From contig NZ_CP019936.1 in assembly GCF_002009425.1 (NCBI RefSeq), positions 4,389,297-4,453,296 of the forward strand: a DNA stretch of 64,000 nt, given 5' to 3'. The notes below the pieces were generated by a model. It ran no database searches. It saw only the letters and a program-made list of their open reading frames with translations, and had not been told where the DNA came from. A program made the position numbers and the translations under genes. Positions 1-8,611 of this stretch are shown in pieces; within the stretch, counting starts at the first letter, position 1, and every line of letters begins with the position of its first letter. The DNA comes from Thiosocius teredinicola (lineage in GTDB: Bacteria; Pseudomonadota; Gammaproteobacteria; Chromatiales; Chromatiaceae).

Positions 1-462
1 ACCGAGGCCGCCGGCTACTGCCTGGTGGCGTCGGCCAAGCGCGACAACATGCGCCTGGTGTCGGTGGTTATGGGCACCGAGAGTGAAAAGGCGCGCGCCG
101 TCGAGAGCCAGTCGTTGCTGAACTACGGCTTTCGTTTCTACGAAACGCACCGCCTGTACGGCGCCAACGACCGCCTGACCCGCACCCGCGTGTGGATGGG
201 CGAGCAGGAAGAGGTCTCGCTCGGCCTGGACAAGGATCTGTATGTCACGATCCCACGGCGGCAGTATGAAAAGCTGAACGCACGCACCGATATCCAATCG
301 GGTATCGAGGCACCGATCAGCAAAGGCCAGAAGCTCGGCGAGGTCGTCATCGAACTCGATGGCGAACTGGTTACCCGCAAGCCGCTGGTGGCACTCGAAG
401 ACGTGCCCGAGGGTGGCATCTGGCGCACGGTTGTCGACAGCGTATTGATGATGTTTGAGTAA
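1..462 (+). CDS. dacC: D-alanyl-D-alanine carboxypeptidase (PBP5/6 type), C-terminal part
   Basis: The reading frame is open from base 1 and starts with residues TEAAGYCLVASAKR, which in PBP5/PBP6 enzymes directly follow the KTG active-site triad, so the catalytic N-terminal half lies upstream of the window. The remaining part is the end of the penicillin-binding fold followed by the beta-rich PBP5 C-terminal domain and a terminal hydrophobic/amphipathic helix (VVDSVLMMFE) of the kind that anchors these enzymes to the periplasmic face of the inner membrane. The family trims the terminal D-alanine of peptidoglycan pentapeptides. The D-amino acid aminotransferase gene follows after 7 bases, and dacC-dat-ybeD-lipB is a common gammaproteobacterial order. 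The choice between dacA and dacC naming is uncertain. Confidence 0.88.
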   Translation, partial: TEAAGYCLVASAKRDNMRLVSVVMGTESEKARAVESQSLLNYGFRFYETHRLYGANDRLTRTRVWMGEQEEVSLGLDKDLYVTIPRRQYEKLNARTDIQSGIEAPISKGQKLGEVVIELDGELVTRKPLVALEDVPEGGIWRTVVDSVLMMFE

Positions 463-469
463 AAGAACA

Positions 470-1351
470 ATGAACGACTCCCTGCTCGCCTACCTCAATG
501 GCGAATACGTGCCGAAAGATCAGGCCTGCGTGCCGATCACCGACCGCGGACTGCTGTTCGGCGACAGCGTGTACGAGGTGATCCCGGCCTACGGCGGCCG
601 CCCGTTCCGCGTGCCACACCACCTGCGCCGCCTGGATCGCAGCCTGGCCGCGATCCGCATGCAAAATCCGCTGAGCCAGGATGAATGGCAGAAGATCTTC
701 GAGCGCCTGACCCAGCAACTGCCGGGCAAAGATCAGTCGATCTACCTGCAGGTCACGCGCGGCTCGTACCCGGTGCGCAACCACGTGATACCGGACGACA
801 TCCAGCCGAACGTGATCGCCTTCACCAGCGTCAACCCGGCGCGCGATCCGGACAAGGCCCGGCGCGGCATCAAGGTCATTACCCTGGAAGACATCCGCTG
901 GCATCGCTGCGACATCAAGGCGACGACGCTGCTGGCCAACGTGCTGGCGCGCGCCCAGGCGACCGAAGAAGGCGCCGACGAGGCGATCCTGATACGCGAT
1001 GCCGCCGCTATGGAAGGCACGGCGAGCAACCTGTTCGTAGTCAGCAACGGCCTGGTGATCACACCGCCCGACAGCCCCGAGCTGCTGCCCGGCATCACGC
1101 GCGACCTGGTGCTCGAGCTGTGTCGCGAGGCCGGCGTGCCCTTTGCCCAGGCCACCATCGGCATGCCCGACCTCGAGCACGCCGACGAGATCTGGCTGAC
1201 CAGTTCCACGCGCGAAGTCGCGGCCGTGGTCGAGCTCAATGGCAGACCGGTCGGCAACGGTACACCCGGCGAGATGTGGCACCGCATGGACGCACTGTTC
1301 CAGGCCTGCAAAGAGCGCCTGCGTCTCGGAGGCGATTGCCATGTCGACTGA
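470..1351 (+). CDS. dat: D-amino acid aminotransferase (PLP fold type IV)
   Basis: A 293-residue class IV aminotransferase. The N-terminus has the family pattern YLNGEYVP...ITDRGLLFGDSVYEV, and the region IRWHRCDIKATTLLANVLA holds the lysine (K in DIKATT) expected to bind pyridoxal phosphate. EGTASNLFVV and LPGITRDLVLEL are the usual cofactor-phosphate and C-terminal motifs. The family transfers the amino group between D-alanine and 2-oxo acids to make D-glutamate for peptidoglycan, which fits its place behind a D,D-carboxypeptidase. ATG at 470 is preferred; an in-frame TTG at 455 would overlap the dacC stop. The 3' end overlaps ybeD by 11 bases, suggesting translational coupling. A branched-chain aminotransferase activity cannot be excluded from sequence alone. 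Confidence 0.9.
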   Translation: MNDSLLAYLNGEYVPKDQACVPITDRGLLFGDSVYEVIPAYGGRPFRVPHHLRRLDRSLAAIRMQNPLSQDEWQKIFERLTQQLPGKDQSIYLQVTRGSYPVRNHVIPDDIQPNVIAFTSVNPARDPDKARRGIKVITLEDIRWHRCDIKATTLLANVLARAQATEEGADEAILIRDAAAMEGTASNLFVVSNGLVITPPDSPELLPGITRDLVLELCREAGVPFAQATIGMPDLEHADEIWLTSSTREVAAVVELNGRPVGNGTPGEMWHRMDALFQACKERLRLGGDCHVD

Positions 1352-1610
1352 TGAGGCACAGGGATTTCAGTTTCCCTGTGACTACCAGATCAAGGCGATG
1401 GGTATCGACGACGGCAGCTTTCATGAAGTCGTCATCGAGATCATCAACCGTCACTGCGACACCGTGCGCAGCGACAGCATGCGCACCCGCCCGAGCGCCA
1501 ACGGCAAATACATCTCGGTGAGCATCGTGATCGAGGCGCAGAGCCGCGAACAGCTCGACCGCATCTACGACGACCTGACCGCCCACGACAAGGTGCTGAT
1601 GCGCCTCTGA
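1341..1610 (+). CDS. ybeD: YbeD/DUF493 family small protein
   Basis: An 89-residue protein of the DUF493/YbeD family: [13 protein letters not shown] at the N-terminus, then a ferredoxin-like beta-alpha-beta domain ending in [11 protein letters not shown], the typical family C-terminus. Length matches the E. coli protein (87 residues). YbeD is a small cytosolic protein of unclear function with an ACT-like fold, almost always located between dacA/dacC and lipB, as here. The start ATG lies inside the end of the aminotransferase gene, preceded by CGGAGG about ten bases upstream. lipB follows after 28 bases. Confidence 0.9.
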   Translation: MSTDEAQGFQFPCDYQIKAMGIDDGSFHEVVIEIINRHCDTVRSDSMRTRPSANGKYISVSIVIEAQSREQLDRIYDDLTAHDKVLMRL

Positions 1611-1638
1611 ACAGGGCGCAGCTCTCGCACCAAGACTT

Positions 1639-2286
1639 ATGACCGGCAAACGCCTCGTTCTGCGCAGACTCGGTCGACGCGACTACCAACCCACCTGGGA
1701 GGCGATGCGTCGCTTCACCGACGAACGCAGCGCTGAAACACCCTCCGAACTGTGGATCGTCGAACACCCGCCGGTGTTCACTCAGGGGCAGGCCGGCAAG
1801 GCCGAACACGTGCTGGCCGCCGGCGACATCCCGGTGGTGCAAACCGACCGTGGCGGCCAAGTGACCTATCACGGCCCAGGCCAGGTCGTGATCTACCTGC
1901 TGATCTCGCTGCGCGAGGCCGGTGTCGGCATCCGCCGCCTGGTCACGATCATGGAAGAGGCCATCATCGCGCTGCTGGCTGACTACGGCATCGAGGCGCA
2001 GGCACGGCGCGATGCGCCCGGCGTGTACGTTGACGATAGAAAGATCGCCTCATTGGGATTGCGCGTGCGCCGCGGCTACACCTATCACGGCCTGGCGCTG
2101 AACGTGGCCAATGATCTGAGCCCGTTCGAACGCATCAACCCGTGCGGCTACGCCGGGCTCGAGGTGACCAGCACCCGGCTGCTGGGCATCGACGATTCAC
2201 AGAGCCGGATTGCCGACAAGCTGGCCGCCGGCCTGGCCGGGCAGCTGGGCTACACCCTCGAACAAGCGGACGAAACCGACCACTGA
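1639..2286 (+). CDS. lipB: Octanoyl-[acyl-carrier-protein]:protein N-octanoyltransferase
   Basis: A 215-residue LipB. It moves octanoyl groups from acyl carrier protein to lipoyl domains of oxo-acid dehydrogenases and the glycine cleavage H protein, in the cytosol. The signature [14 protein letters not shown] is at residues 71-84. The catalytic cysteine is in [12 protein letters not shown] (C169) and the catalytic lysine in [10 protein letters not shown] (K135), the same numbers as in the E. coli enzyme. The protein is full length. lipA is not in the window. The gene ends shortly before the convergent MarR gene. Confidence 0.95.
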   Translation: MTGKRLVLRRLGRRDYQPTWEAMRRFTDERSAETPSELWIVEHPPVFTQGQAGKAEHVLAAGDIPVVQTDRGGQVTYHGPGQVVIYLLISLREAGVGIRRLVTIMEEAIIALLADYGIEAQARRDAPGVYVDDRKIASLGLRVRRGYTYHGLALNVANDLSPFERINPCGYAGLEVTSTRLLGIDDSQSRIADKLAAGLAGQLGYTLEQADETDH

Positions 2287-2325
2287 GGCGGCTTGTTGAG
2301 CCGGGCCGCCAAGCCGGAACGGAGA

Positions 2326-2865
2326 TCAGGCCGGGTCTGCAACGGGCTTCTTGCCACGCCGGGCCGGCTTGTCCATCGGATCGCCCACGTCGCCACTGGT
2401 CAGCACCGGGGCGGCATCGAGGTTCTCCGCGTCCATCATCTCGGCGATGCGCTGCAGGGTCGACACCATCTGCGTCTGCTCCCAATCGCGCAACGCCGCA
2501 AACCGGCGGATGAAAGTTTCCTGCAACAGCGGCGGCGCGCTGGCATACAGTTTTTCGCCGGCCTTGGTTGCCGTGATCAGCACGCGGCGCTTATCCACCG
2601 CGTCTTTGGTACGGCGCACCAGCTTGCGCGTTTCGAGGCGCTTGACGATATCGGTCATCGTCGCCTGGCTGACACTCACCCGACGCGCCAGCTCACCTGC
2701 GGTCAGCGCACCGGCCGCCAGCGTCTCGCGCAACACCAACGCCTGCGGACCGGTCAGGCCATGACTGGCGACCAGGCTGCGCGAATGCACGTCGACCGCG
2801 CGAATCACTCTTCGCAATGCAATCAGCATGTTGTCCGACAGATCATTTTTTTGTTTAGACGTCAT
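2326..2865 (-). CDS. MarR-family transcriptional regulator, probable regulator of the NAGGN operon
   Basis: A 179-residue winged-helix regulator of the MarR family. Residues 20-150 give the usual dimer helices around a wHTH with LTAGELARRVSVSQATMTDIVKRLE as the recognition region and a DKRRVLITAT wing. The last 25 residues (DKPARRGKKPVADPA) are a basic, low-complexity tail outside the usual fold. It is divergent from the NAGGN osmolyte operon, with 126 bases between start codons. A MarR gene next to this operon is common in other gammaproteobacteria, so osmotic or ligand control of the operon is a fair inference. Its own 5' end carries the decamer TTTGTTTAGA that recurs in the intergenic region (2948-2957), a possible autoregulatory site. 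Confidence 0.9.
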   Translation of the reverse strand: MTSKQKNDLSDNMLIALRRVIRAVDVHSRSLVASHGLTGPQALVLRETLAAGALTAGELARRVSVSQATMTDIVKRLETRKLVRRTKDAVDKRRVLITATKAGEKLYASAPPLLQETFIRRFAALRDWEQTQMVSTLQRIAEMMDAENLDAAPVLTSGDVGDPMDKPARRGKKPVADPA

Positions 2866-2898
2866 GGCTTTTTATCGCTCACCCTAAGCGGCATATCT

Positions 2899-2933
2899 CA
2901 ATTTTGCCCCATATCAGTGCATTAACAAAATTG
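2899..2933. promoter_or_regulatory. Inverted repeat, candidate operator between marR and the NAGGN operon
   Basis: CAATTTTG at 2899-2906 is repeated as its exact reverse complement CAAAATTG at 2926-2933 (18 bases centre-of-arm to arm plus). The surrounding 126-bp divergent region is AT-rich compared with the genes. A decamer TTTGTTTAGA occurs at 2948-2957 just before the operon and again at 2850-2859 inside the first codons of the MarR gene. Either element could be the regulator's binding site; this is inference from position only. Confidence 0.35.
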
Positions 2934-2991
2934 AATGCGCCGGACCATTTGTTTAGAATTCAAAGCGTTCCCAGCAACTCAGTAGTTAGCC

Positions 2992-4764
2992 ATGTGCGGC
3001 ATTTGCGGTGAGATCCGCTTCGACGGCAGCACCCCCTCCGTCGACTCCATTGCGCGAATGAATCGCGTACTTTTCCCACGCGGCCCGGACGGCAGCGGCG
3101 TATTCCAGTCAAGACATCTCGCCTTCGGTCACCAGCGGCTGAAGATCCTCGATCTGTCGGAACACGCCCAGCAACCGATGATCGACAATGAGCTCGGTCT
3201 GGGTATCGTCTTCAACGGCTGTATCTACAATTTCCAAGAGCTGCGCGTACAACTGCGCGCGCTCGGCTACCGCTTCTTCTCCGACGGCGACACCGAGGTG
3301 ATCCTCAAGGCCTACGCGGCCTGGGGCTTCCAATGCGTCGAACGCTTCCACGGCATGTTCGCCTTCGCCATCTGGGAGCGCGATACCGGCCGCGTCGTGA
3401 TCGGTCGCGATCGACTCGGCATCAAGCCGGTGTACTACACCGAGCTCGATAACGGCCTGCGCTTCGCCTCGACCCTGCCTGCCCTGCTCGCTTCGGGCGG
3501 CATCGACACCGATATCGATCCGACGGCGCTGCACCACTACATGACCTTCCACGCCGTGGTGCCCGCGCCTTACACGATCGTTAAGGGCGTGCGCAAACTA
3601 CCACCGGCCACGGTGCGCATCATCGAGCCGGATGGCCGCAGCCGCGATCATTGCTACTGGCGCCTGCATTTCGGCGGCAACAGCGAAGACCAGCAGCGCA
3701 GCTACGAAGACTGGCAGGAAATCACGCTCAACTCGCTGCGCAAGGCGGTCGAGCGCCGCCTGGTGTCGGACGTGCCGGTCGGCGTATTGCTGTCGGGCGG
3801 ACTCGATTCCAGCCTGATCGTCGGCCTGCTGGCCGAACAGGGTCAGCGCGGCCTGAACACCTTCTCGGTCGGCTTCGAATCGGTCGACGACGAGAAAGGC
3901 GACGAGTTCCAGTATTCCGACATCATCGCCGCACACTTCAACACCGAGCACCACCAGATCCGCGTCGATTCGCAACGCCTGCTGCCCGCCCTCGGCGACT
4001 GCATTGCAGCGATGAGCGAACCGATGGTCAGCCACGACGTGATCGGCTTCTACCTGCTCTCCGAACAGGTATCGAAGCACGTCAAGGTGGTGCAGAGCGG
4101 CCAGGGTGCCGACGAGGTGTTCGCCGGTTATCACTGGTATCCGCCGCTGGCCGACAGCAGCGACCCGGCCAACGACTACGCCAAGGTGTTCTTCGATCGC
4201 GATCACGCCGAGTTCGCACGCGCGGTCGATCCGCGTTTCGTCAACGACGACCACAGCCTGGCGTTCGTCGCGAAGCATTTCGGCATGCCCGGCGCGCAAC
4301 AACCGATCGACAAGGCGCTGCGCCTGGATACCCAGATCATGCTGGTCGACGATCCGGTGAAACGGGTCGACAACATGACCATGGCCTGGGGCCTTGAGGC
4401 GCGCGTGCCGTTCCTCGACCACGAGCTGGTCGAGCTGGCGGCGCGCATACCGGCCAAGTACAAGATCGCCGAAGGCGGCAAGGGCGTGCTCAAAGAGGCT
4501 GCCCGGGCCGTGATCCCGAACGAGGTTATCGATCGGCCGAAGGGTTATTTTCCGGTGCCGGCACTCAAGTACCTCGAAGGCGAGTACCTCAAGTACGTGC
4601 AGGATGCGCTCAACCAGCCGGCGGCGCGCCAACGTGGCCTGTTCCGCGAAGACTATGTCGCCGAGCTGATGGCCGATCCGAAAAAGCACATCACGCCGCT
4701 GCGCGGGTCGAAGGTCTGGCAGATCGCATTGCTTGAACTCTGGTTCCAAAAACACGGCATCTAG
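2992..4764 (+). CDS. asnO: N-acetylglutaminylglutamine amidotransferase (asparagine synthetase-like)
   Basis: A 590-residue asparagine-synthetase-type amidotransferase. Residues 1-220 are a class II glutaminase domain beginning MCGICGEIRFDG, with the nucleophile Cys2. Residues about 240-560 are the ATP-pyrophosphatase synthetase domain with SGGLDSSLIVGL (PP-loop, near residue 269). The gene order with ngg and an M42 peptidase identifies it as the enzyme that amidates N-acetylglutaminylglutamine to the compatible solute NAGGN, rather than a housekeeping AsnB. First gene of a three-gene operon (9 and 24 base gaps), transcribed away from a MarR gene. It probably acts in the cytosol during osmotic stress. 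Confidence 0.9.
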   Translation: MCGICGEIRFDGSTPSVDSIARMNRVLFPRGPDGSGVFQSRHLAFGHQRLKILDLSEHAQQPMIDNELGLGIVFNGCIYNFQELRVQLRALGYRFFSDGDTEVILKAYAAWGFQCVERFHGMFAFAIWERDTGRVVIGRDRLGIKPVYYTELDNGLRFASTLPALLASGGIDTDIDPTALHHYMTFHAVVPAPYTIVKGVRKLPPATVRIIEPDGRSRDHCYWRLHFGGNSEDQQRSYEDWQEITLNSLRKAVERRLVSDVPVGVLLSGGLDSSLIVGLLAEQGQRGLNTFSVGFESVDDEKGDEFQYSDIIAAHFNTEHHQIRVDSQRLLPALGDCIAAMSEPMVSHDVIGFYLLSEQVSKHVKVVQSGQGADEVFAGYHWYPPLADSSDPANDYAKVFFDRDHAEFARAVDPRFVNDDHSLAFVAKHFGMPGAQQPIDKALRLDTQIMLVDDPVKRVDNMTMAWGLEARVPFLDHELVELAARIPAKYKIAEGGKGVLKEAARAVIPNEVIDRPKGYFPVPALKYLEGEYLKYVQDALNQPAARQRGLFREDYVAELMADPKKHITPLRGSKVWQIALLELWFQKHGI

Positions 4765-4773
4765 GGCGCGCCC

Positions 4774-6513
4774 ATGAGCAGAGAGGAACACTACCGTACG
4801 CGACTGGCCCGCACCCGGGCGGCGACGGTTTCCGGACCTGAGTCGATCCAGACGCATGGCAGCTACGACCCCAAGCACGATGCAGTGGTCGACTGCGGCT
4901 GGGGCCGGCTGATCTTTGCACATACCTTTCGCGACAACCGCCACCTGGCCGACACGCTGTTGGCCGAATCGCCCGGCAAGCGCGACATCGCGTTCTACGT
5001 GGTCGATCCGCATGTGCTGCTGTCGATGGAACCGCAGAACCTGTTCCTCGATCCGTCGCACACCTATCGCCTGTGGCTCGACCGTTACAAGGTCTCTGCG
5101 CTGCGGCCGCGCGGTTACACGATCCGCCTGCTCAACAGCTACCGGGATGCCGAGGCGATCCATCGGGTCTATCTCAAGCGGCACATGATTCCGCCGCCGG
5201 TCGACTTCGTCTGGGAGCATCGCGCCTCGCGTTCGGTGCAGTACTTCGTCGCGTCCGACATCACCACCGGCGAGGTGCTCGGCGCCGCGACCGGCATCGA
5301 CCATGTCGAGGCGTTCAACGATCCGGAAAAGGGCTGCAGCCTGTGGGCACTGGCGGTCGATCCGCAGGCACGTCAGCCGGGCATCGGCCAGGCGCTGGTG
5401 CGCCACATGGCCGAGTTCTTCATCGCCCGCGGTCGCGCCTATCTCGACCTGTCGGTGATGCACAACAACCGCGAGGCGATCCGCCTGTACGAACGCCTCA
5501 AGTTCGAGCGCATCAACGTATTCACGGTGAAGAACAAGAACTCGTTCAACGAGCCGCTGTTCATCGGAACCCAGCCGCAGGAAGCGCTGAACCCCTATGC
5601 GCGCATCATCACCCGCGAGGCGCAGCGCCGCGGTATCGGCGTGACGGTAACCGACGCCGAGGCCGGCTTTTTCGAGCTCTCGCTGGGCGGGCGCACGATC
5701 GCGTGTCGCGAGTCACTCACCGAGCTGACCACCTCGATTGCGATGAGCCGCTGCGACGACAAAGCGGTCACCCACCGCATACTGCGTCGCGCCAACCTGC
5801 GTGTACCGGCACAAACCGTCGTCAAAGACGACAAGCAGGCCGAGGAGTTTCTCGACCGCTTCGGCTCGATCGTGGTCAAACCGGCCAGCGGTGAGCAGGG
5901 TGCAGGCATCAGCGTCGACGTGCGTGATCACAAGTCGCTGCACAACGCGGTTGCCGAGGCGCGCAAGCATTCCGGCACGGTGCTGCTCGAAGAGTTTGTC
6001 GAAGGCATGGACCTGCGCATCATCGTCATCGATTTCAAGGTGGTCGCAGCAGCCACCCGTCGCCCACCGCGCGTGCAGGGCACCGGGCGCGACAGCATTC
6101 GCGAGCTGATCGAAAAACAGAGCCGGCGTCGCCAGGCAGCAACCGACGGCGAGAGCAGCATCCCGATCGACGGCGAGACCGAGCGCTGCGTTGCCGAGGG
6201 CGGTTTCGCGCTCGACGATGTGCTGCCCTACGGCCAGTACCTGACCGTGCGCAAGGCCGCCAACCTGCACACCGGCGGCACCATTCACGACGTGACCGCA
6301 GGCCTGCATCCCACGCTTGAGAAGGCCGCTGTGGATGCCGCCAAGGCGATCGATATTCCGGTGACCGGGCTCGACTTCATCGTGCCTGACCCCAAGGCTG
6401 AGGAATATGTCATCATAGAAGCCAATGAACGTCCGGGGCTGGCGAATCACGAACCGCAACCGACTGCGGAACGTTTTATCGACCTGCTGTTTCCGAGTAC
6501 CGCCGGACGTTAG
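4774..6513 (+). CDS. ngg: N-acetylglutaminylglutamine synthetase (GNAT plus ATP-grasp fusion)
   Basis: A 579-residue two-domain enzyme. Residues about 100-270 form a GNAT acetyltransferase domain (LWALAVDPQARQPGIGQALV, the acetyl-CoA loop; then YLDLSVMHNNREAIRLYERL). Residues about 300-575 form an ATP-grasp ligase domain similar to cyanophycin/glutathione synthetases (VVKPASGEQGAGISV, LLEEFVEGMDLRIIVID, VTGLDFIVPD, IIEANERPGL). The fusion explains both steps: N-acetylation of glutamine and peptide-bond formation with a second glutamine. The amidotransferase upstream completes NAGGN. It lies 9 bases behind that gene and 24 before the peptidase gene. Full length for the family. Confidence 0.92.
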   Translation: MSREEHYRTRLARTRAATVSGPESIQTHGSYDPKHDAVVDCGWGRLIFAHTFRDNRHLADTLLAESPGKRDIAFYVVDPHVLLSMEPQNLFLDPSHTYRLWLDRYKVSALRPRGYTIRLLNSYRDAEAIHRVYLKRHMIPPPVDFVWEHRASRSVQYFVASDITTGEVLGAATGIDHVEAFNDPEKGCSLWALAVDPQARQPGIGQALVRHMAEFFIARGRAYLDLSVMHNNREAIRLYERLKFERINVFTVKNKNSFNEPLFIGTQPQEALNPYARIITREAQRRGIGVTVTDAEAGFFELSLGGRTIACRESLTELTTSIAMSRCDDKAVTHRILRRANLRVPAQTVVKDDKQAEEFLDRFGSIVVKPASGEQGAGISVDVRDHKSLHNAVAEARKHSGTVLLEEFVEGMDLRIIVIDFKVVAAATRRPPRVQGTGRDSIRELIEKQSRRRQAATDGESSIPIDGETERCVAEGGFALDDVLPYGQYLTVRKAANLHTGGTIHDVTAGLHPTLEKAAVDAAKAIDIPVTGLDFIVPDPKAEEYVIIEANERPGLANHEPQPTAERFIDLLFPSTAGR

Positions 6514-6537
6514 CTTCAACTGCGACGTTGGCGGAAC

Positions 6538-7647
6538 ATGAAAGACCTTCCGATCGATCAAACCTACGTTCAGGATGTGCTGTTTCGGCTCCTGAATACC
6601 CCCAGCCCCAGCGGCTACACCGACCGTGCCGTGCACCTGGTGGCCGACGAGCTCGACAAGCTCGGCGTGCCGGTCGAACTCACCCGTCGCGGCGCCGTGC
6701 GCGCCACGCTCAAAGGCCGCTCGAACACGCAGGATCGTGCCGTTGTCGCGCACATCGATACGCTCGGCGCGATGGTCAAGGGCCTTAAATCGAACGGTCG
6801 CGTCGAGGTCGTGCCGATCGGTCACTGGAACGCGCGCTTTGCCGAAGGCGCGCGCGTTACCCTGTTTACCGACATGAGCACGCACCGCGGCACCATCCTG
6901 CCGCTCAAGGCATCGGGCCATACCTTCGCCGACGAAGTCGACAAGCAACCCTCGAACTGGCAGAACCTCGAACTGCGTATCGACGAACACTGCGATTCGC
7001 AGCGCGACCTGATGAAACTCGGCGTGCACGTCGGCGACATCATCGCCATCGATCCGCAACCCGAAGTGCTCGAAAACGGCTACATCGTTTCGCGCCACCT
7101 CGACGACAAGGCCGGCGCCGCCGTGTTGCTGGGCGCCGTAAAAGCCATAGTCGACCACAAGGTCGAACTGCCGATCGGCTGTCACCCCCTGTTCACCATC
7201 TCGGAAGAGGTCGGCTCAGGGGCATCTGCTGTGCTGCACGGCGACATCTCCGAGATGCTCACCCTCGACAACGGCACCACGGCACCCGGCCAGAACTCGA
7301 GCGAGTTCGGCGCGACGATCTGCATGGCCGACATGACCGGGCCATTCGACTACCACCTCACGCACTACATCATCCGCCTGTGTCAGGAATTCCAGATTCC
7401 CTACCAGCGCGACATCTTCCGCTTCTACCGCTCCGACAGCGCCGCCGCCGTCGAAGCCGGCGCCGACCTGCGCACTGCCCTCGCCACCTTCGGCGTCGAC
7501 GGTTCACACGGTTGGGAGCGTATACATTGGAATGCGCTTGAATCGCTGGCCAAGCTGGTCGCGATCTATATGCAATCGCCGCCGCTGTTTATGCGTGATC
7601 AGGATGATATTGGGCCGCGGGCTGGATTCCCGATGCAGCCGGCTTGA
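6538..7647 (+). CDS. Osmoprotectant NAGGN system M42-family peptidase
   Basis: A 369-residue zinc peptidase of the M42/M20-like fold. Probable metal ligands are visible: VVAHIDTLGAMV (His), SRHLDDKAGAAVLLGA (Asp), ISEEVGSGAS (Glu pair), LDNGTTAPGQ (Asp) and DGSHGWERIH (His). Members of this subfamily are found as the third gene of NAGGN operons and are thought to turn over the dipeptide osmolyte or process related dipeptides; the exact substrate is not established. ATG at 6538 is preceded by GGCGGAAC. The operon ends 70 bases later in a strong hairpin terminator. Confidence 0.88.
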   Translation: MKDLPIDQTYVQDVLFRLLNTPSPSGYTDRAVHLVADELDKLGVPVELTRRGAVRATLKGRSNTQDRAVVAHIDTLGAMVKGLKSNGRVEVVPIGHWNARFAEGARVTLFTDMSTHRGTILPLKASGHTFADEVDKQPSNWQNLELRIDEHCDSQRDLMKLGVHVGDIIAIDPQPEVLENGYIVSRHLDDKAGAAVLLGAVKAIVDHKVELPIGCHPLFTISEEVGSGASAVLHGDISEMLTLDNGTTAPGQNSSEFGATICMADMTGPFDYHLTHYIIRLCQEFQIPYQRDIFRFYRSDSAAAVEAGADLRTALATFGVDGSHGWERIHWNALESLAKLVAIYMQSPPLFMRDQDDIGPRAGFPMQPA

Positions 7648-7716
7648 TGACTTAGATCTTCACGCAAACACTCATCGGGGCGCCATTGCAAACTGGCCCC
7701 TTTACTCAATCTAGAC

Positions 7717-7743
7717 AAGCCCGGCCGTTCGCCGGGCTTTTTC
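7717..7743 (+). terminator. Rho-independent terminator of the NAGGN operon
   Basis: A perfect 9-bp stem AAGCCCGGC (7717-7725) and GCCGGGCTT (7731-7739) with loop CGTTC, followed by a T run. It marks the boundary between core genes and the accessory region. Confidence 0.9.
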
Positions 7744-7837
7744 TTGCTCACTAGTCTTTACTTGAACCATCGCTCAATCCGAGTGAATATCGAGATTAGC
7801 GGCTTTCTGTGCTGCGAAACACTGAAAGGGAACTTCT

Positions 7838-8479
7838 TTGAATCAAATCGAAATCAAAAATACGACACTCATCATCGCGTTCGTCACCTCATCGCTCTAT
7901 GTATTTGGGACATCTTTTTACCAAGGCTACCTGAGCCACTGGGGTATTGAAGAGAGTTTATTGCCACAGGCATTTGAGAAAACGCTCTTCTACGGGTTTC
8001 TTGGTGCGAGCTATTTGGGCGCAAAATCGATGGTCTTCTTGATGCTCGCGGTTAGCGCAAATTTCGGCCTTGCTGCAGCCTCTTTCGCGCTGTTCGAGCG
8101 GCTTAAACGTCGCCCATGGTTTAGGCACAAGTTCACAAGAAAGGTAAAAAGTCAGAAAACAAAGAGTATTTCGACATATATACGTTACTCGGGATGGGGC
8201 GTGTTGATTGCCTATTGGGTATTCGTTGTGTTTCTTCTCAGCATGATTTTGCTATGGTCCGCAGGCTATATGGGCCAGTTTGCCGCTAAAAACCATCAAG
8301 CGCATTTCGAGAACAGTGGACTTTATCGCGTGAAAGTTACCTTAGCCAGCGGGTTGGTTGAAGATGGCATGAGTATTATTTGCTCCGCTACGCATTGTGC
8401 ATATCTCGTATGCGGCAAAGCTCGCGTGTGGCCAGTTTCGAAAATCGAGATGGTTGAGAGTGTTCCTCCAGAAGCGTAA
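7838..8479 (+). CDS. Hypothetical membrane protein with four predicted membrane segments
   Basis: A 213-residue protein of no family I recognise. Hydrophobic segments lie near residues 8-28, 48-85 (probably two) and 120-145; a basic loop (RLKRRPWFRHKFTRKVKSQKTK) sits between them on the presumed cytosolic side. The C-terminal 65 residues are soluble and contain three cysteines (IICSATHCAYLVCG). The start is TTG at 7838, chosen because GAAAGGGA lies at a good ribosome-binding distance and no ATG is available. Codon and base use are clearly more AT-rich than the genes to the left. The stop codon overlaps the left end of an attC-like site, as in integron cassettes. Confidence 0.75.
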   Translation: MNQIEIKNTTLIIAFVTSSLYVFGTSFYQGYLSHWGIEESLLPQAFEKTLFYGFLGASYLGAKSMVFLMLAVSANFGLAAASFALFERLKRRPWFRHKFTRKVKSQKTKSISTYIRYSGWGVLIAYWVFVVFLLSMILLWSAGYMGQFAAKNHQAHFENSGLYRVKVTLASGLVEDGMSIICSATHCAYLVCGKARVWPVSKIEMVESVPPEA

Positions 8480-8592
8480 CAAGCCCCCATACTCATCCGA
8501 ATGCCCAGCACTCCGAACCTGATGCGCATGACTGGGACATTGTTGCTCTAAAGGTGCCATGTGCTGGGCTCCGCTTAACTCGGCGCTCGCCC
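8474..8592 (+). other. attC-like integron recombination site
   Basis: The left end GCGTAAC (8474-8480) contains the stop codon of the preceding gene. A perfect 9-bp inverted repeat GCCCAGCAC (8503-8511) / GTGCTGGGC (8561-8569) forms the stem, and the right end reads GCTTAACTCGGCGCTCGCC, close to the usual attC right end (GCTTAACTC then GCGTTAG) but with a degraded GTT core. It contains CAGCACTCCG (8506-8515), shared with three other sites in this region. The next gene starts 20 bases later. Confidence 0.55.
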
Positions 8593-8611
8593 CCAAAGAA
8601 TCGGTATATAA

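Noticed and set aside
3598-5463. Long minus-strand open frame of about 620 codons opposite asnO and ngg
   Set aside because: It spans two well-supported plus-strand genes and has the His/Arg/Ala/Gly-rich composition of an antisense frame in GC-rich DNA; it has no recognisable domain.
5713-7185. Minus-strand open frame of about 490 codons opposite ngg and the M42 peptidase
   Set aside because: Antisense shadow of two real genes that keep all family motifs on the plus strand.
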